Part shown: positions 8,550 through 19,902 of the stretch, piece after piece
Layout of the letters: each line of letters starts with the position of its first letter
Numbering within the stretch: the first letter of the stretch is position 1
Assembly: GCA_051294375.1 (NCBI GenBank)
Contig: JBJCIZ010000282.1
Span: 562,809-626,808, forward strand
From: Paraspadella gotoi
Lineage: Eukaryota > Chaetognatha
Length of the DNA stretch: 64,000 bases
Direction of reading: 5' to 3'
Program-made: the position numbers and the translations under genes
Notes under the pieces: generated by a model
What the model was told of the DNA's origin: nothing
The model's input: only the letters and a program-made list of their open reading frames with translations
Databases searched by the model: none

Positions 8550-9300
8550 TCTCCACGAATTTTTCGTTGCCAGCGGAGTGAAGAGTAAAAAAATGAACGG
8601 GAAATTTACAAAGTGGTCAAGGAGAATTTCATATAACAAATAAAGATATAACTTTTTTTTCTCTCTCTTTCCACAAATTTTTTCTACCACTTTTCTCCAC
8701 GAATTTTTCGTTGCCAGCGGAGTGAAGAGTGAAGTTTTTGCCGACAAATTTACAACTCGGTCAAGGAGAATTTCGAAATCCTCTCACTCTCAGACCACAT
8801 AAAGAAACTAAAGAAATAACTTGTATAACTTTACTCTTTTCTACAAATTTTTTCTCCCCACTTTTCTCCACGAATTTTTTGTTGCCAGCGGAGTCTAGCG
8901 CGAAGTTTTTACCCCGAAATTCGCAACTCAGTCAAGGAGAATTTCGAAATCTTCTCAATCTCGGACCACATAAAGAAACTAAAGAAATAACTTGTATAAC
9001 TTTACTCTTTTCTACAAATTTTTTCTCCCCACTTTTCTCCACGAACTTTTTGTTGACAGCGGAGTCTAGCGCGAAGTTTTTACCCCGAAATTCGCAACTC
9101 GGTCAGGGAGAATTTCGAAATTTTCTCAATCTCGGACCACATAAAGAAACTAAAGAAATAACTTGTATAACTTTACTCTTTTCTACAAATTTTTTCTCCC
9201 CACTTTTCTCTACGAATTTTTTGTTGCCAGCGGAGTCTAGCGCGAAGTTTTTACCCCGAAATTCGCAACTCGGTCAAGGAGAATTTCCAAATCCTCACTC
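8550..9300. repeat. 171-bp tandem repeat, about four and a half copies
   Basis: The landmark TTGCCAGCGGAGT (one copy TTGACAGCGGAGT) recurs at 8711, 8882, 9053 and 9224, exactly 171 bases apart, with a shorter diverged unit starting near 8567. Units include CTCCACGAATTTTT and CCACATAAAGAAACTAAAG. Because 171 is divisible by three, one frame stays open through all units and gives a long but meaningless ORF with a 57-residue repeat. Confidence 0.9.
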
Positions 9301-9429
9301 CACGCCGCTACACACCCCCCTTGCGCTCCGGACACTAATACTTACTACTATAACCCCCCCTCACTCCGGCCACTAATACCCAGTACTGTGGTCAAGAATC
9401 ACATATTAAAACTTATATCCATCTCACTG

Positions 9430-9950
9430 TCCAGTATATACTACTCACCCCTTTGAGAGGGGCTACCCTTATTCAGAAGAAAAAATAATCAGAGAGAGAG
9501 AGAGAGAAAGAGTGAGAGAGAGAGAGATAGAGAGAAGCTGGACAGATGCTGGACCGCCGCTGCAGAGCTGAACTCGTTTTCCGATGAATCTGAGTAGGGC
9601 CAAACTCTTTTCCTTTCTATAAATAAATATTAAAAAATAAATATTTGGGTATAGAGCAATATAAGAAATTTTTTGTACATTAAAAGTATACTTAAAAATG
9701 CATAAATTTTAGTTTGAGCATGTTCCCATACTAAATTTTTGATTCACCCCATTGAGAGGGGCTTCCCCTATTCAGAAGAAAAAAAGAGAGAAAGAGAGAG
9801 CGACATATAATTAAAAGAGAGATAGAGAGAAGCCTGACAGCTGCTGGAATCAGAAGCAGCAGCGACGGAGAAAAAGAGAGAGAGAGAGAAAGAGAGAGAG
9901 ACATATTATTAAGAGAGAGAAAAGCTCAACAGCCCTTTTACTCTTACTTA
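9430..9950. repeat. GA microsatellites with a duplicated flanking block
   Basis: Two (GA)n tracts (9490-9535 and 9780-9925) are each preceded by the same block, TTGAGAGGGGCT...CCTTATTCAGAAGAAAAA, at about 9450 and 9752, so about 300 bp was duplicated. Downstream at 9965-10020 is a tRNA-like block (TGGCGCCCGAGG, then GGGTTCGCGCCC) that resembles pol III A and B boxes, possibly a worn SINE head. Confidence 0.5.
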
Positions 9951-10299
9951 ATAAGTAAGTACCTATGGCGCCCGAGGTAGCGCGAACTCATCCCAAGCTG
10001 AAGGACTCGGGTTCGCGCCCTTGTGATTCATACAAGATAAGCGGAAAAAAAGAAAAAGAAAAAAGGGAGAATGGATGGTAAACTGCTGACGGCATCATCT
10101 TCCATATTGGTTTTCAAATATTGTTTATGACTTAGTTACTTTGTATTTCATTTAAAAAAATTCGTTTCATTTTTTCCATTTTAATAAATATCAGTTTCGT
10201 AATTTCTTTGTTTTCATTAAAAAAAAAGTTTAATTAGTGTAGAACAATTAAACAGAAATTAGCTAATTATCTCATTAACAAAAACAAAACTGTCTTAGA

Positions 10300-10500
10300 A
10301 ACTCTCTTCTATATCACTATAAAACTTATGCCATTTCTATATCAGCTCTAGTACCGCAATGCCGCTTCTATATCACTATAAAACTCATGCTGTTTCTACA
10401 TCTGCTCCAGTACCGCAATGCCGCTTCTAAATCACTATAAAACTCATGCTGCTTCTATATCAGCTCTAGTACTGCAATGCCGCTTCTAAAACATGCCGGT
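10300..10500. repeat. 60-bp tandem repeat, three copies
   Basis: ATCACTATAAAACT recurs about every 60 bases, each followed by ATGC, TTTCTA, CAGCTCTAGTACCGCAATGCCGCTTCTA with few changes. Confidence 0.85.
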
Positions 10501-10539
10501 TCCATTGAAAACACGCTTTTGAAGCGGCAAATATGTATC

Positions 10540-10690
10540 TCTCATAATTTATCATAATTCGATGTTCTGACATAATTTAAGTAAATGCCCAACAAGATTG
10601 AGGGGCGGACCGACAGACCAACAAAGTGGAATATAGTAGGCATCTGCTGATAAGCGTATCCGACTAAAAACCTTTTCCTTTCTAAGGCAA
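10540..10690 (+). repeat. Dispersed repeat R1 copy 1
   Basis: Motif order: TTTATCATAATTCGATGTTCTGACAT, CCCAACAAGATTGAG, GGACCGACAGACC, AAAGTGGAATATAG, TCCGACTAAAA. The same order appears near 16615-16760, and its first half near 17690-17760. Confidence 0.7.
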
Positions 10691-12118
10691 AACTCAGTGC
10701 TAAACAATATTAACAGCCTACTACCTACTGGTCTTTCAGAAATTAAAAAAAAATCAAATTAATTTTTATTTAAAAATAACACAACAAATTTATTTTCAAT
10801 AAAATGTTTGTTGCTTTTAGTAAGAAACTTATTTAGGCTTAGGCTTGAAAAGGTTTGGAAATGTAAAATATCTCCAATTAACACCATGATTCCAGTCGTC
10901 CATTACGTCAACACTGCAATGAAAATAAAATACTATTGCATGAAAAAAATATACATTAGGACTAAGATCTGACGAAAACAGCCAGAGGTTTTTTTAATGT
11001 ATTCTTATACCGGCCAATGTGGAATGATGGCAATATTGCTATTGTTAAGTTTCAAAAAAATCCGACCATAAATATAGAAAATATTAACCAAAATCTTCGG
11101 AAAATCCACCCCTTCTTTGGAAGATTTTTGCCAAAGAAGATTTTTCCCCAATCTGACTCCCGGTTAAAAACTCTTAGAATTCTGATTGTTAGCTCGTCTT
11201 TTACTTTTACTTTAAATAAATATTTTACCAAAATGGACTAATTCACTTTACCATGATCGTATCATATTAAAATAACTAAATAAAATGTAAAGACAAATTT
11301 TGAGAGCCCTTCAGACATATGGCTATCGGATTTCTGAATTTGAAGTTTATTGTAAAATCACAACATATGTTAAATGCATTTACATTGCATTGAAGTGCAG
11401 AAATCCCTTTATTTTATATATAAAAATTGTGTCAAAAATATTTTCCCAAGCAGACTAGTCCATTTGAATCTGATGTTTTGATGCCAAAATGAAGGTTATT
11501 TGACAAGAGAAAAACAAAGCGAGCCCTTCAGATACAATAGGATCGGAATCTAGTGTTTTTACATCTATTTTTTACCTGAATTTTTCCCAGGAACGTTTAC
11601 ATTGTTTGGTAGTCAGATTTTAGCAAAAATCTCCATTGAAAAAGTCTTCCTTGATTTCTAAGAACGACGTAGAATCCTAACTTACCGTTTTTTTTTAAAT
11701 AAAAATTATTTTGAATTACGACGAAGTTTTATAAAAGTGTGCGATCATAGTAAGTTAAAAATTTAGATATGGCTTCTCATTTTGAAATAGCTTTGATATT
11801 TTCATATTACATTTGGATTTAATTTTTTTTTGTTTGAATTTCCACTTCATTATGATTTACTGCAATATGCAAATGAGATTATAGTACTCATTATAATATC
11901 CAAATTAGTTTATAGAAATTTTTTTTAAAATCTTTAATAAACATGGGAAATCAAAAGACCTTTTTAATGAGAAGCTATATCTTAATTTTAATACAAATAA
12001 AAATAAAATCTTGTACAACCTATGATTGTAAAAATTTGTAACAATTTCAAATTGTAAACCATTGTAACATTTTTTGCCTTTTTTTTATTTATTTTTTAAT
12101 TATATATATTTTTTTTTC

Positions 12119-12720
12119 AGGCGCTGCCTTTTCTGAATCGTTAAAAAACGAGTTCAGGCTCTCTCTCCGTCTCTCTCAGTTTCTCTCCATCTCTCTCAGT
12201 CTCTCTCAGTCTCTCTCAGTCTCTCTCTGTGTGCGTCTGTCTCTCTCTGTACGATCTCTTGCGTGATCGTTCGTTTTTTGGAAAATTTTGACTATTTTTT
12301 TCTTTCTAAAAAATATATATATTTGATCAGGCACTGCCTTTTCTGAATCGTTTAAAAACGAGTTCAGGCTCTCTCCGTCTCTCTCCGTCTCTCTCCGTAT
12401 CTCTCCGTGTGTGTCTATCTCTGTAAGATCTCTTGCGTGATCATTCGTTTTTTGAAAAAATCTGATTATTTTTTTATTTCTAAAAAATTTTTTTTTTTGA
12501 TTAGGCGCTGCCTTTTCTGAATCATATAAAAACGAGTTCAGACTCTCTCTCTCCCTCTCTCCGTCTCTCTCCGTCTTTTTCCGTCTTTTTCCGTCTCTCT
12601 CTGTCTCTCTCTGTGTGTGTCTGTCTCTCTCTTTACGAATTCTTGCATGAACGTTCGTTTTTTGAAAAATTTGGATTATTTTTTTCTTTCTTAAAAAAAA
12701 AATTATAAGGCGCTGCCTTT
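12119..12720. repeat. Tandem repeat, 175-210 bp units with CT tracts
   Basis: AGGC(G/A)CTGCCTTTTCTGAAT starts at 12119, 12329, 12503 and 12708. Each unit holds AACGAGTTCAG, a (CTCTCYGT)n tract of variable length and a TTGCRTGAWCGTTCGTTTTTTG block. Variation in the CT tract explains the unequal unit sizes. A related pair of ~100-base blocks (TCAATACAAAATCCCAAATTTACATC) lies at about 12836 and 13050. All are inside the foldback element. Confidence 0.85.
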
Positions 12721-13645
12721 TCTGAAGACGGAGAGACGGAGAGAGAAAAAATGATGACAACGATGTCAAAGACGATGACGAAAACGACGACGAAAATGAA
12801 AATGACGATGAAGAATTTATTCCACGCTTTTTTCTCAATACAAAATCCCAAATTTACATCTTAGATTTTCGTGGATTTATTTTAGAAAAAGTGAAGAATA
12901 ACTCATACGGCAGAAATGTTACGCTTCTCTCCGTCTCTCTCCGTCTTTCTCCGCCTTTCTCCGTCACTCTCCGACTCTCTCCGTCTCTCTCTGTTTCTCT
13001 CTGTTTCTCTCTGTGTCTTTTATTATCGCCATTTATTTCGCGCTTTTTTCTCAATACAAAATCCCAAATTTACATCTGAGATTTTCATGGATTTTTTTGA
13101 GAAAATGTGAAGAATAACTTACTTGACCTGGATTTCGTGGCCGTTGCGGGGCAACTAGTAAACAATGTCGAGAAATATGACCTAATAACGCGTTTTGTTG
13201 ACAACGGAAACGTTACGTAGGAGCTGACGTCGTTCTTAGAGATTAAGGATAGGAGTCTATGTCGTTCTTAGAAATCAAGGAAGACTTTTTCAATGGAGAT
13301 TTTCGCTAAAATTTGACTACCAAACAATGTAAATGCCCCTGGTAAAAATTCAGGTAAAAAATAGATGTAAAAACACTCGATTTAGATCCTGTTGCATCTC
13401 AAGAGCTCGTATTTTTTTTATCTTGACAAATAACCATCATTTTGGCATCAAACCATCAGATTCAAATGGACTAGTCAACTCGGAAAAATATTTTTGATGC
13501 AATTTTTATATATAAAATAAAGGTTTCTAGACTTCAATACAATGTAAATGCATTTAAGGTATGTTGTGATTTTACAATAAACTTCGAATTCAGGAATCCA
13601 ATAGCAATATGTGCTCAAAGGCTCTCAAAATTTTTCTTTACATTT

Positions 13646-13961
13646 TATTTAGTTATTGTGTTTTTTCCTTTCTGTTTCGTTGTGATTTGATTTAGAACAA
13701 AGTTTGAAGAGAGATTAACAACGATTTTTATTTCATAGTGAAACGGACATGTTTCGACTCACATACGAGTCTTCTTCAGCGCCAATTCAATTTGTGAATT
13801 TGAAGAGAATTTTTGTGCATAAAGAAAGAGAGAGAGAGAGAGAGAGAGACAGAGCAAAGTTTCCAACACAGAGTTTGAGAGAAAGGATAGTGTTCAGTTT
13901 TTTATTAGGGACAGGTGAAGGTGAGGACAGAGATAGTTTGTGAAAAGAAATTGAAATGGAG

Positions 13962-13993
<32 letters not shown>

Positions 13994-15310
13994 CAGTGCC
14001 TTAAAATATATTACATTATGAAATGTACAACAATGTTAAAATTTGGTAAACTTTAATAATGAATAATATCAACAATTAGCTACAGTAATAAATTAGTGAA
14101 ATGAAATAGAAGTTCAGAAATGTGAATATTTATTGTTAGTGAGGGATAGCTAAGTAATTAGGAAAAGGGAAATTTCAAGTAATAAGAAAGAGCTCAGCTA
14201 ATACTGGCCATCTATTCAGAGAATCAGACTGTCTCGTGCTGTCCCATGACCCAAGCTGGTTTTCAAGAGGTATTAGAGAGGCAATCTACATCAAAGCCCT
14301 CGAGCCCTCTTTGAACCGTGATGGAGGACGATTCGATCTCCCTCCAAGCTATGATTCGTATCAAAAGTGTGGTGGAGGCCCCGTCTCCACCACGTCCGCA
14401 CAATGATTCCCCCATCTCCACTCAACGAGATAGGCGGAGACCTTGCGCAGGCAATGGGCAGACGATACCTCTCCTTCAACTGCAGCAACTCATTCCCTTC
14501 CTCTGTGGACTGAGCGCCGCCCAAAGCGACGGCTGCAGGAGGAAGGGGGGGAGGCCACCACTCCTGTCGCGAAAGTGGCAAGAATGGACAGCCGCCCACC
14601 TCGCCAGCAGGCAAGAAGAGGGCAGTCGGCAGGCGTACCAGGCCAGAGAGACATCCGAGTAGCCTTTGGTTTCTTCCCGCAAGGAAGTCTTCCCAGCTCT
14701 GCACTAGTAGGCTCCACCAACCTGTCCTCTCAGCCAATGACACACCAATGACCCGACCTTATCAATCTAGCCTTTCATTTGTTCATAACCAAGGGGGCCA
14801 GCTCATTTTTGAGCTCTTTCTTATTACTTGAAATTTCCCTTTTCCTAATTACTTAGCTATCCCTCACTAACAATAAATATTTCACATTTCTGAACTTCTA
14901 TTTCATTTCACTAATTTATTACTGTAGCTAATTGTTGATATTATTCATTATTAAAGTTTACCAAATTTTAACATTGTTGTACATTTCATAATGTAATATA
15001 TTTTAAGGCACTGTTCTCTCTCTCTCTCTCTCTCTCTCCATTTCAATTTCTTTTCACAAACTATCTCTGTCCTCACCTTCACCTGTCCCTAATAAAAACT
15101 GAACACTATCCTTTCTCTCAAACTCTGTGTTGGAAACTTTGCTCTGTCTCTCTCTCTCTCTCTCTCTTCTTTATGCACAAAATTCTCTTCAAATTCACAA
15201 ATTGAAATGGCGCTGAAGAAGACTCGTATGTGAGTCGAAACATGTCCGTTTCACTATGAAATAAAAATCGTTGTTAAATCTCTCTTCAAACTTTGTTCTA
15301 TTTAGTTATT
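13646..15310. mobile_element. Nested element with ~500-bp inverted repeats, inserted in the foldback element
   Basis: 13695-~14195 is the reverse complement of ~14808-15298 (GAACAAAGTTTGAAGAGAG against its complement). The insertion broke the right arm of the foldback element: TATTTAGTTATT lies on both sides (13646-13657 and 15299-15310) and occurs once, as its complement, in the intact left arm (~11263-11274). Target duplication is therefore up to 12 bp. An unexplained 37 bases (13658-13694) lies between the left duplication and the left repeat. The arms contain long GA/CT tracts. The ~610-bp centre is GC-rich and coding-like. Confidence 0.75.
14321..14751 (+). pseudogene. Coding-like centre of the nested inverted-repeat element
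   Basis: The only GC-rich part of the element. One frame from ATG 14321 (MEDDSISLQAMIRIK) is open to 14662, and a second frame from about 14443 to 14751 has a basic, Gln/Arg-rich composition ending in RVAFGFFPQGSLPSS. The protein-like character passes from one frame to the other, suggesting an indel. No transposase motif (DDE/D, RNase H-like fold, zinc finger) is visible. It may be a captured host or element gene fragment. The copy at the window end begins only after this part. Confidence 0.3.
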
Positions 15311-15699
15311 TTAATATGATACGATCATGGTAAAGTGAATTAGTCCATTTTGGTATAATTTTTATTTAAAGTAAAAGTAAAAGAGGAGCTAAGATCGGAA
15401 TTCTAAGAGTTTTTAACCAGGAGTCAGATTCGGGAAAAATCTTTTATGGCAAAAATCTTCCAAAGAAGGGGTGGTTTTTCTGAAGATTTTGGTTAATATT
15501 TTCTATATTTATGGTCGGATTCTTTTGAAACTTAACAATAGCAATAGTGCCATCATTCTACATTGGCCGGTATAAGAATACATTTAAAAAAACCTCTGGC
15601 TGTTTTCGTCAGATCTTAGTCCTACTTTACAATGATGAAGTGGAAATTCAAACAAAAAATACTTGAATCGATATAAAACAAAGAAAATGGACACACATT

Positions 15700-15955
15700 G
15701 ATTGATGTAATAGTAATTTATTGATGCAATGATAACCAAATGTTGATGCGATGATAACCAAATATTGATGCAATGATAACCAAATATTGATGCGATGATA
15801 ACCAAATATTGATTCGATGATAACCAAATGATTGATGCGATGATAACCAATAATTGATGCGAAGATAACCAAATGATTGATGCGATGATAGTCATTCACT
15901 CATGCGATGATAGTCATTCATTGACGCGATGAGTCATTCATCGTAAATAAAACAA
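15700..15955. repeat. Tandem repeat, about 21-24 bp (GATGCGATGATAACCAAATATT)
   Basis: About ten imperfect units of (A)TTGATGCGATGATAACCAAAT, the last few varying to GATAGTCATTCA. It begins just past the right end of the foldback element. Confidence 0.85.
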
Positions 15956-15999
15956 ACAAACGCGTGTATGAGTGAGAGAGTTTGCAGTTAAGAGGGACG

Positions 16000-16600
16000 G
16001 GCCGCTTAACCCGCCTGTAACACAGTGTTACAGCCTGATCTGAAGCTCAGGGACTGCTTATATCGAACGGTTCTGTCACTAACACATAATAATAATCACT
16101 GTCTCTTCATTGGTGAGCTCGACTTCTGAACACAACAGCAACAACAGCACTTTCAGGCGACATGCCTCAACCTGGCGATGCATTCATCGTAATTCATAGT
16201 AGTTTTCATTTTTAAAAAAAATGTAAGCCCCTAGTTAAAACTATATAAACCGTAGTAGTTTTTATATAATAAAAAAGCACAATGCTGATGCAGACAACAA
16301 CGCAGATGATGACGACGACGTCACAAAGAAGCTGAGCCAATCCAAAATCTATCCAAAACGGATATGATATATCTTGACCCGTCTGTCAAGATAAAAATAT
16401 TTTATGTAAGACATTTTGAGAAAAAAGCTATTGTTTTTTTCTAAAATATTTACTCCAGAGATGCAAGGCGGTTACTAATATGGACTATATGAAGTTCTTG
16501 TAAGTTTTAAATTGACTGATCACAGTCCTTAAAGATGCTCATAAATCGCCAAAAGCTGGTTGCTCATTTGTTTCTTTGTAACTACCTCCAAAACAAAGAC
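16000..16600. other. Spacer with a short perfect palindrome
   Basis: CTGTAACACAGTGTTACAG (16015-16033) is an inverted repeat around one base. It resembles a junction of TGTAACA/TGTTACA LTR termini. The remainder is AT-rich with no supported gene. Confidence 0.4.
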
Positions 16601-16614
16601 AGAAAGGATATATC

Positions 16615-16760
16615 ACAACATGATTTATCATGATTTGATGTACTGTCATGATCTAAGTGAATGACCAACTAGACTGTGGGGAATGACCGACGGACCGACA
16701 AAGTGAAGTATAGAGTCGGAATCTGCAATAAGCAGATCCGACTAAAATGCTTTTGGTTTA
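16615..16760 (+). repeat. Dispersed repeat R1 copy 2
   Basis: Same motif order as the copy at 10540-10690, in the same orientation: TTTATCATGATTTGATG, ACCAACTAGACTG, GACCGACGGACCGACAAAGTG, AGATCCGACTAAAA. Confidence 0.7.
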
Positions 16761-16924
16761 GTTATATTTATAATTTTACTTACTAGGTCTTTACTTCACT
16801 TTCTTTAAAGTATTGTCCCCAGGACCTAAAAAAAATAAATGGTGTGTTAACTTTGTAGAGTCATTGCATGCACTAATTATTGAACAAGTTTGAGCAAACC
16901 ATGTCAGATCTGCCCACAACCATT

Positions 16925-17110
16925 ATGGTGATTAATTAATAATTAATAATAATAATAATTAATTAATTAATAATTAATAATAATTAATAATAATATTAAT
17001 TAATAATGAATAATTAATTAATTAATAATTAAATTAATAATTAATTAATTAATTTAATTATATTTAATTTAATTATAATTTATAATTAATTAGGCAATTA
17101 ATTAATTAAT
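16925..17110. repeat. (TTAA/ATTA) simple repeat
   Basis: Almost pure ATTAATTAATAATTAA sequence. A shorter relative is at 17215-17280. Confidence 0.9.
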
Positions 17111-17334
17111 TTGATCCCAAATGTTTGTTTTTAGGTCTTTTCGTCACTAACCAGTAACCACGACAAAAGCAATGACGACGATGAGAATAATGCCGATAAC
17201 GACTGACTTGATTGATTGACTTATTAATTAATTATTGATTAATTAATTGACTAATTGATTAATTATTTGATTAATTAATACATCCTGCATTTACATTTAA
17301 TATAAAGGGAAAAAGAAGCATAATCAATTAGTGA

Positions 17335-17760
17335 AACAGGTTTTTTGTTTTTTCCATTTAAACTCATTTCCACTCAGACAATTCCATCGAAACTTGATTT
17401 CCAGCTTAATCACACACTCTCCTGACCACATACAAAATTCAAGGTCAATCGCCCCATCCACTCGTGAGCAATTTGTGTTTAAATAGTGAAATATATTTTT
17501 TGTTTTTTCAATTTAAACTCATTTCCACTCGGACGATTCCATCGAAACTTCATATCCAGCTCAATCACACACTTCCCTATTCACACACAATATTTCATTC
17601 AAATCCATCCATCCAATCACGAGTAATTAGTGTTTTTTGCTAAGGTGGGACGGACGGATGGACAGACGGACGGACATCATTTTTTTTGCATAATTTATCA
17701 TAATTCGATGTTCTGACATGATATAAGTGGGTGCCCGACAATATTGAGTAAGGCAGATCT
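17335..17760. repeat. Tandem pair of ~150-bp repeats followed by half an R1 repeat
   Basis: Two head-to-tail units (17335-17490, 17490-17640), each with TTTTTTCCATTTAAACTCATTTCCACTC, ATTCCATCGAAACTT and an AATCACACAC block. They match the diverged copy at 5590-5743. A (GGAC)n stretch and the first half of repeat R1 (CATAATTTATCATAATTCGATG) follow. Confidence 0.75.
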
Positions 17761-18919
17761 CTGACGTATATTTTTTTTCAAAATCTACTACCTCTCGGTT
17801 TTTCCTTTGCCTTTTGTTGTTTCCTTTGCTTTCACAACAGCAATTGATTAAAAAATATTTGGGATCACACGCCTTTTTTTCAATTTTTAAAAAAATAGCC
17901 AATCGCGATCTGTGATTGGTCAATATCGGTCACGTGACCTTAAAATCTTTGTATTTTTAAGATTTTTTTAGGGCAAAAAGTTATTTAGTAGTTGTATAAT
18001 GAATATTTTGCTTAAAACAATTGAAAAATATTTTTTAACAATATTGTATTGAACTAAGTTCGGAGAAGTGGCGTCTTTGAATTCTAACTGACTGGACTAA
18101 TTCTGCGCAATGAAGACCAGATGGAATCGGGTATAAAATGGCGCAGAAGAGACGATGGCGCCGGTCCAGACGCCCTGGAGATGCTGACGACAGTCTCGGC
18201 CGAACGACGTCGGCTAAGGCCGGAAGGACGACGAACTGCAAGGCCCAGGACTTGACGAAATGTCTATGTAAGTCTGATGCGGTTGAATGAAGTGAGTGTG
18301 TTGCTGAATGTTGAATGTAAAGTCTTGCTTGTTGCTTGTTGTGAGTGAGTTTTTCTGTTGTAGTTGTGTTGTGCAAAGTCTTGCTTGCGAATGTGCTGTT
18401 GTTGTAAAGTCTTGCTTGCTGTTGAGTGTTGTTAGAAGTCCTGTGCAAGGAATAACAAAACATTTAGTACAAACTCAGCAAATATATATAAATTTAAAGT
18501 GTCTTTCTTACTTGTTTCTGAAGCCAATATTAACCAAAAAAGAGATGCTTCTCTCATAGAAAAGTCCACCAAACCAGCGATCACACAAAAAATAAGTTTC
18601 CGAGATATCTAAAAAGAGTTTAAATAAGCTCTGAAAAGAACTAAAAACCCAGTGACAACTTTGAGATCTGAAGATACCACGTGGCCAGAATTCTATCAGA
18701 ATCAAATCGAAATCTATCGAAATCACGGGCACCAATCAGAATCAGCTGTACACTGCCTTCAGAAATCTGTACTTAAGTATAAACAAAAGAGAGAGCCTAA
18801 AGATGTTGTGGCGATCGCTAGAACGGAGGCATTTTCTATGTCAGTAATAAAGAACAAAAGAGCATTGGGAGATAAGGTAGAGAAGCTGGATTTCCTCGTA
18901 ATATAAAAGATAGTTATTT
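17761..18919. other. Spacer with weak exon candidate
   Basis: 18132-18271 reads MAQKRRWRRSRRPGDADDS from an ATG overlapping a TATAAAA motif (18131) and ends in a GTAAGT donor. It is basic, GC-rich and open, but has no partner exon I can identify. A tandem of CTTGCTTG(C/T)-type motifs follows (18310-18440). 18650-18905 holds a plus-strand open frame of 84 codons with no recognisable pattern. Confidence 0.3.
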
Positions 18920-19902
18920 TGTAACACCCCCCGCTATTTTAGTATGCCAAAAGCATACCAAAAAACCTTGAGCATGTCTAGAAAAAACTATCTAAAATAT
19001 CCGGTCGCAGGGGGATGGAAAGAGGAAAGGAAGAAAATTAAAATGCTGAGTATGCAAAAAATGCGCCCAGGACTTACTTGTCAATAATACCTCAAAATAC
19101 TTCAAAAAAACTGACAAAAAAACTGAGGAGCGGTGGAACGGACAGGCGGGTGACGACGGCAGATGACAAACTGACCGGCGACAACCCTCTTCCACACGCT
19201 AATTGTACTTCAAGTTATCATGTTTGAAGACGAAACAGGGGGTTACACAATGATGAATTTAGAAAAACCGTGCATGATGTAATAAAAGACTACGGTTGTC
19301 GTAAATCTAAACAATAATTTTTCACCCAAAAAATGCAAAAACGAAGACAACTATGTTTGCTCGGTTCACGAAACGGCCGGAGGTGCCGCTCATCAACTTC
19401 TGCCTAGTTGCAAAGCGCCGTGTGACGATTGCCGAAACGAACGTCTCTGACTACGAATAAGAAAAGTAAAAATAACTCTGTACGGCGTGTATCAGTACAC
19501 CCGTTTTCAACCGTAATCCAAAAAACGTAAAAACACTAAAAAACTGGCCAATCCTGGCATTTAACTTTAAAAAACGTTTGCCTGCTAACTGAAAAAGACA
19601 CAAAAAAGACAGTATAAATAAATTGACACAAGGCAGGGGGGAATGCGACGAAGGGAGCTAAATATTTTCTAACTGACTGACACAATAAAATGATTTTTTG
19701 CAAGCTAACTTCGGGCATTACTAAACCATAAACTCTAAAGCAAAAGCAAAGTAATATATATAAGCCTTTATCGAAGTTTAAAGCCGGTTATAACTGACCC
19801 CGGTGGCCGACTTTAAACCCGATGAATTTAACTTAGGTCGAAGCGCGAAGACCGGTTGTAACTGACCCCGGTGGCCGATCTCCGGTCTCGACATATGTTA
19901 CA
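18920..19902. mobile_element. Possible LTR (TGTAACA...TGTTACA)
   Basis: Starts TGTAACACCCCCCGC and ends ATATGTTACA, terminal inverted repeats typical of LTRs. A Gag fragment lies about 1.4 kb further on, on the minus strand. No target duplication is seen, and no second LTR could be matched by eye, so this could be a solo or broken LTR, or chance. Confidence 0.3.
19775..19890 (+). repeat. Two tandem hairpins with a shared loop
   Basis: GTTTAAAG-CCGG...CCG-CTTTAAAC (about 19779-19824) and ACCGG...CCGGT (about 19850-19886) both enclose the same core, GGTT(A/G)TAACTGACCCCGGTGGCCGA. The core is conserved while the stems differ but still pair, which suggests a structured RNA or DNA element. Confidence 0.5.

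Larger units (their letters stand above)
10959..15622. mobile_element. Foldback-type DNA element with ~735-bp inverted repeats and TA flanks
   Basis: The left arm 10959-~11690 is the reverse complement of the right arm, which is in two pieces (13240-~13657 and 15299-15622) because another element is inserted in it. The termini match exactly (GGACTAAGATCTGACG on the left, CGTCAGATCTTAGTCC on the right), and each is flanked by TA, the target duplication of Tc1/mariner-like insertions. The original length without the nested insertion is about 3.0 kb. The centre (11.7-13.2 kb) holds CT-rich tandem repeats and no transposase, so it is non-autonomous. The arms are AT-rich and contain no long ORF. 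Confidence 0.8.

Noticed and set aside
8729-9376. A 215-codon open frame with a 57-residue repeat
   Set aside because: It is the translation of a 171-bp tandem repeat. 171 is divisible by three, so one frame stays open by arithmetic. No start, domain or conservation supports it.
9965-10020. tRNA gene
   Set aside because: A- and B-box-like motifs exist, but no cloverleaf can be drawn (no acceptor stem pairing or anticodon arm). At most it is a worn SINE head.
12206-13110. Basic frames rich in RERDRETER or SLSLS
   Set aside because: They are translations of CT/GA microsatellites inside the foldback element.
15584-15899. Open frames with IIASIIWLSSHQ-type repeats on the minus strand
   Set aside because: They come from the 21-24 bp tandem repeat next to the foldback element.
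15700-15955. CRISPR-like array
   Set aside because: Units are contiguous with no unique spacers, in a eukaryotic context. It is a simple tandem repeat, as is the array at 10300-10500.
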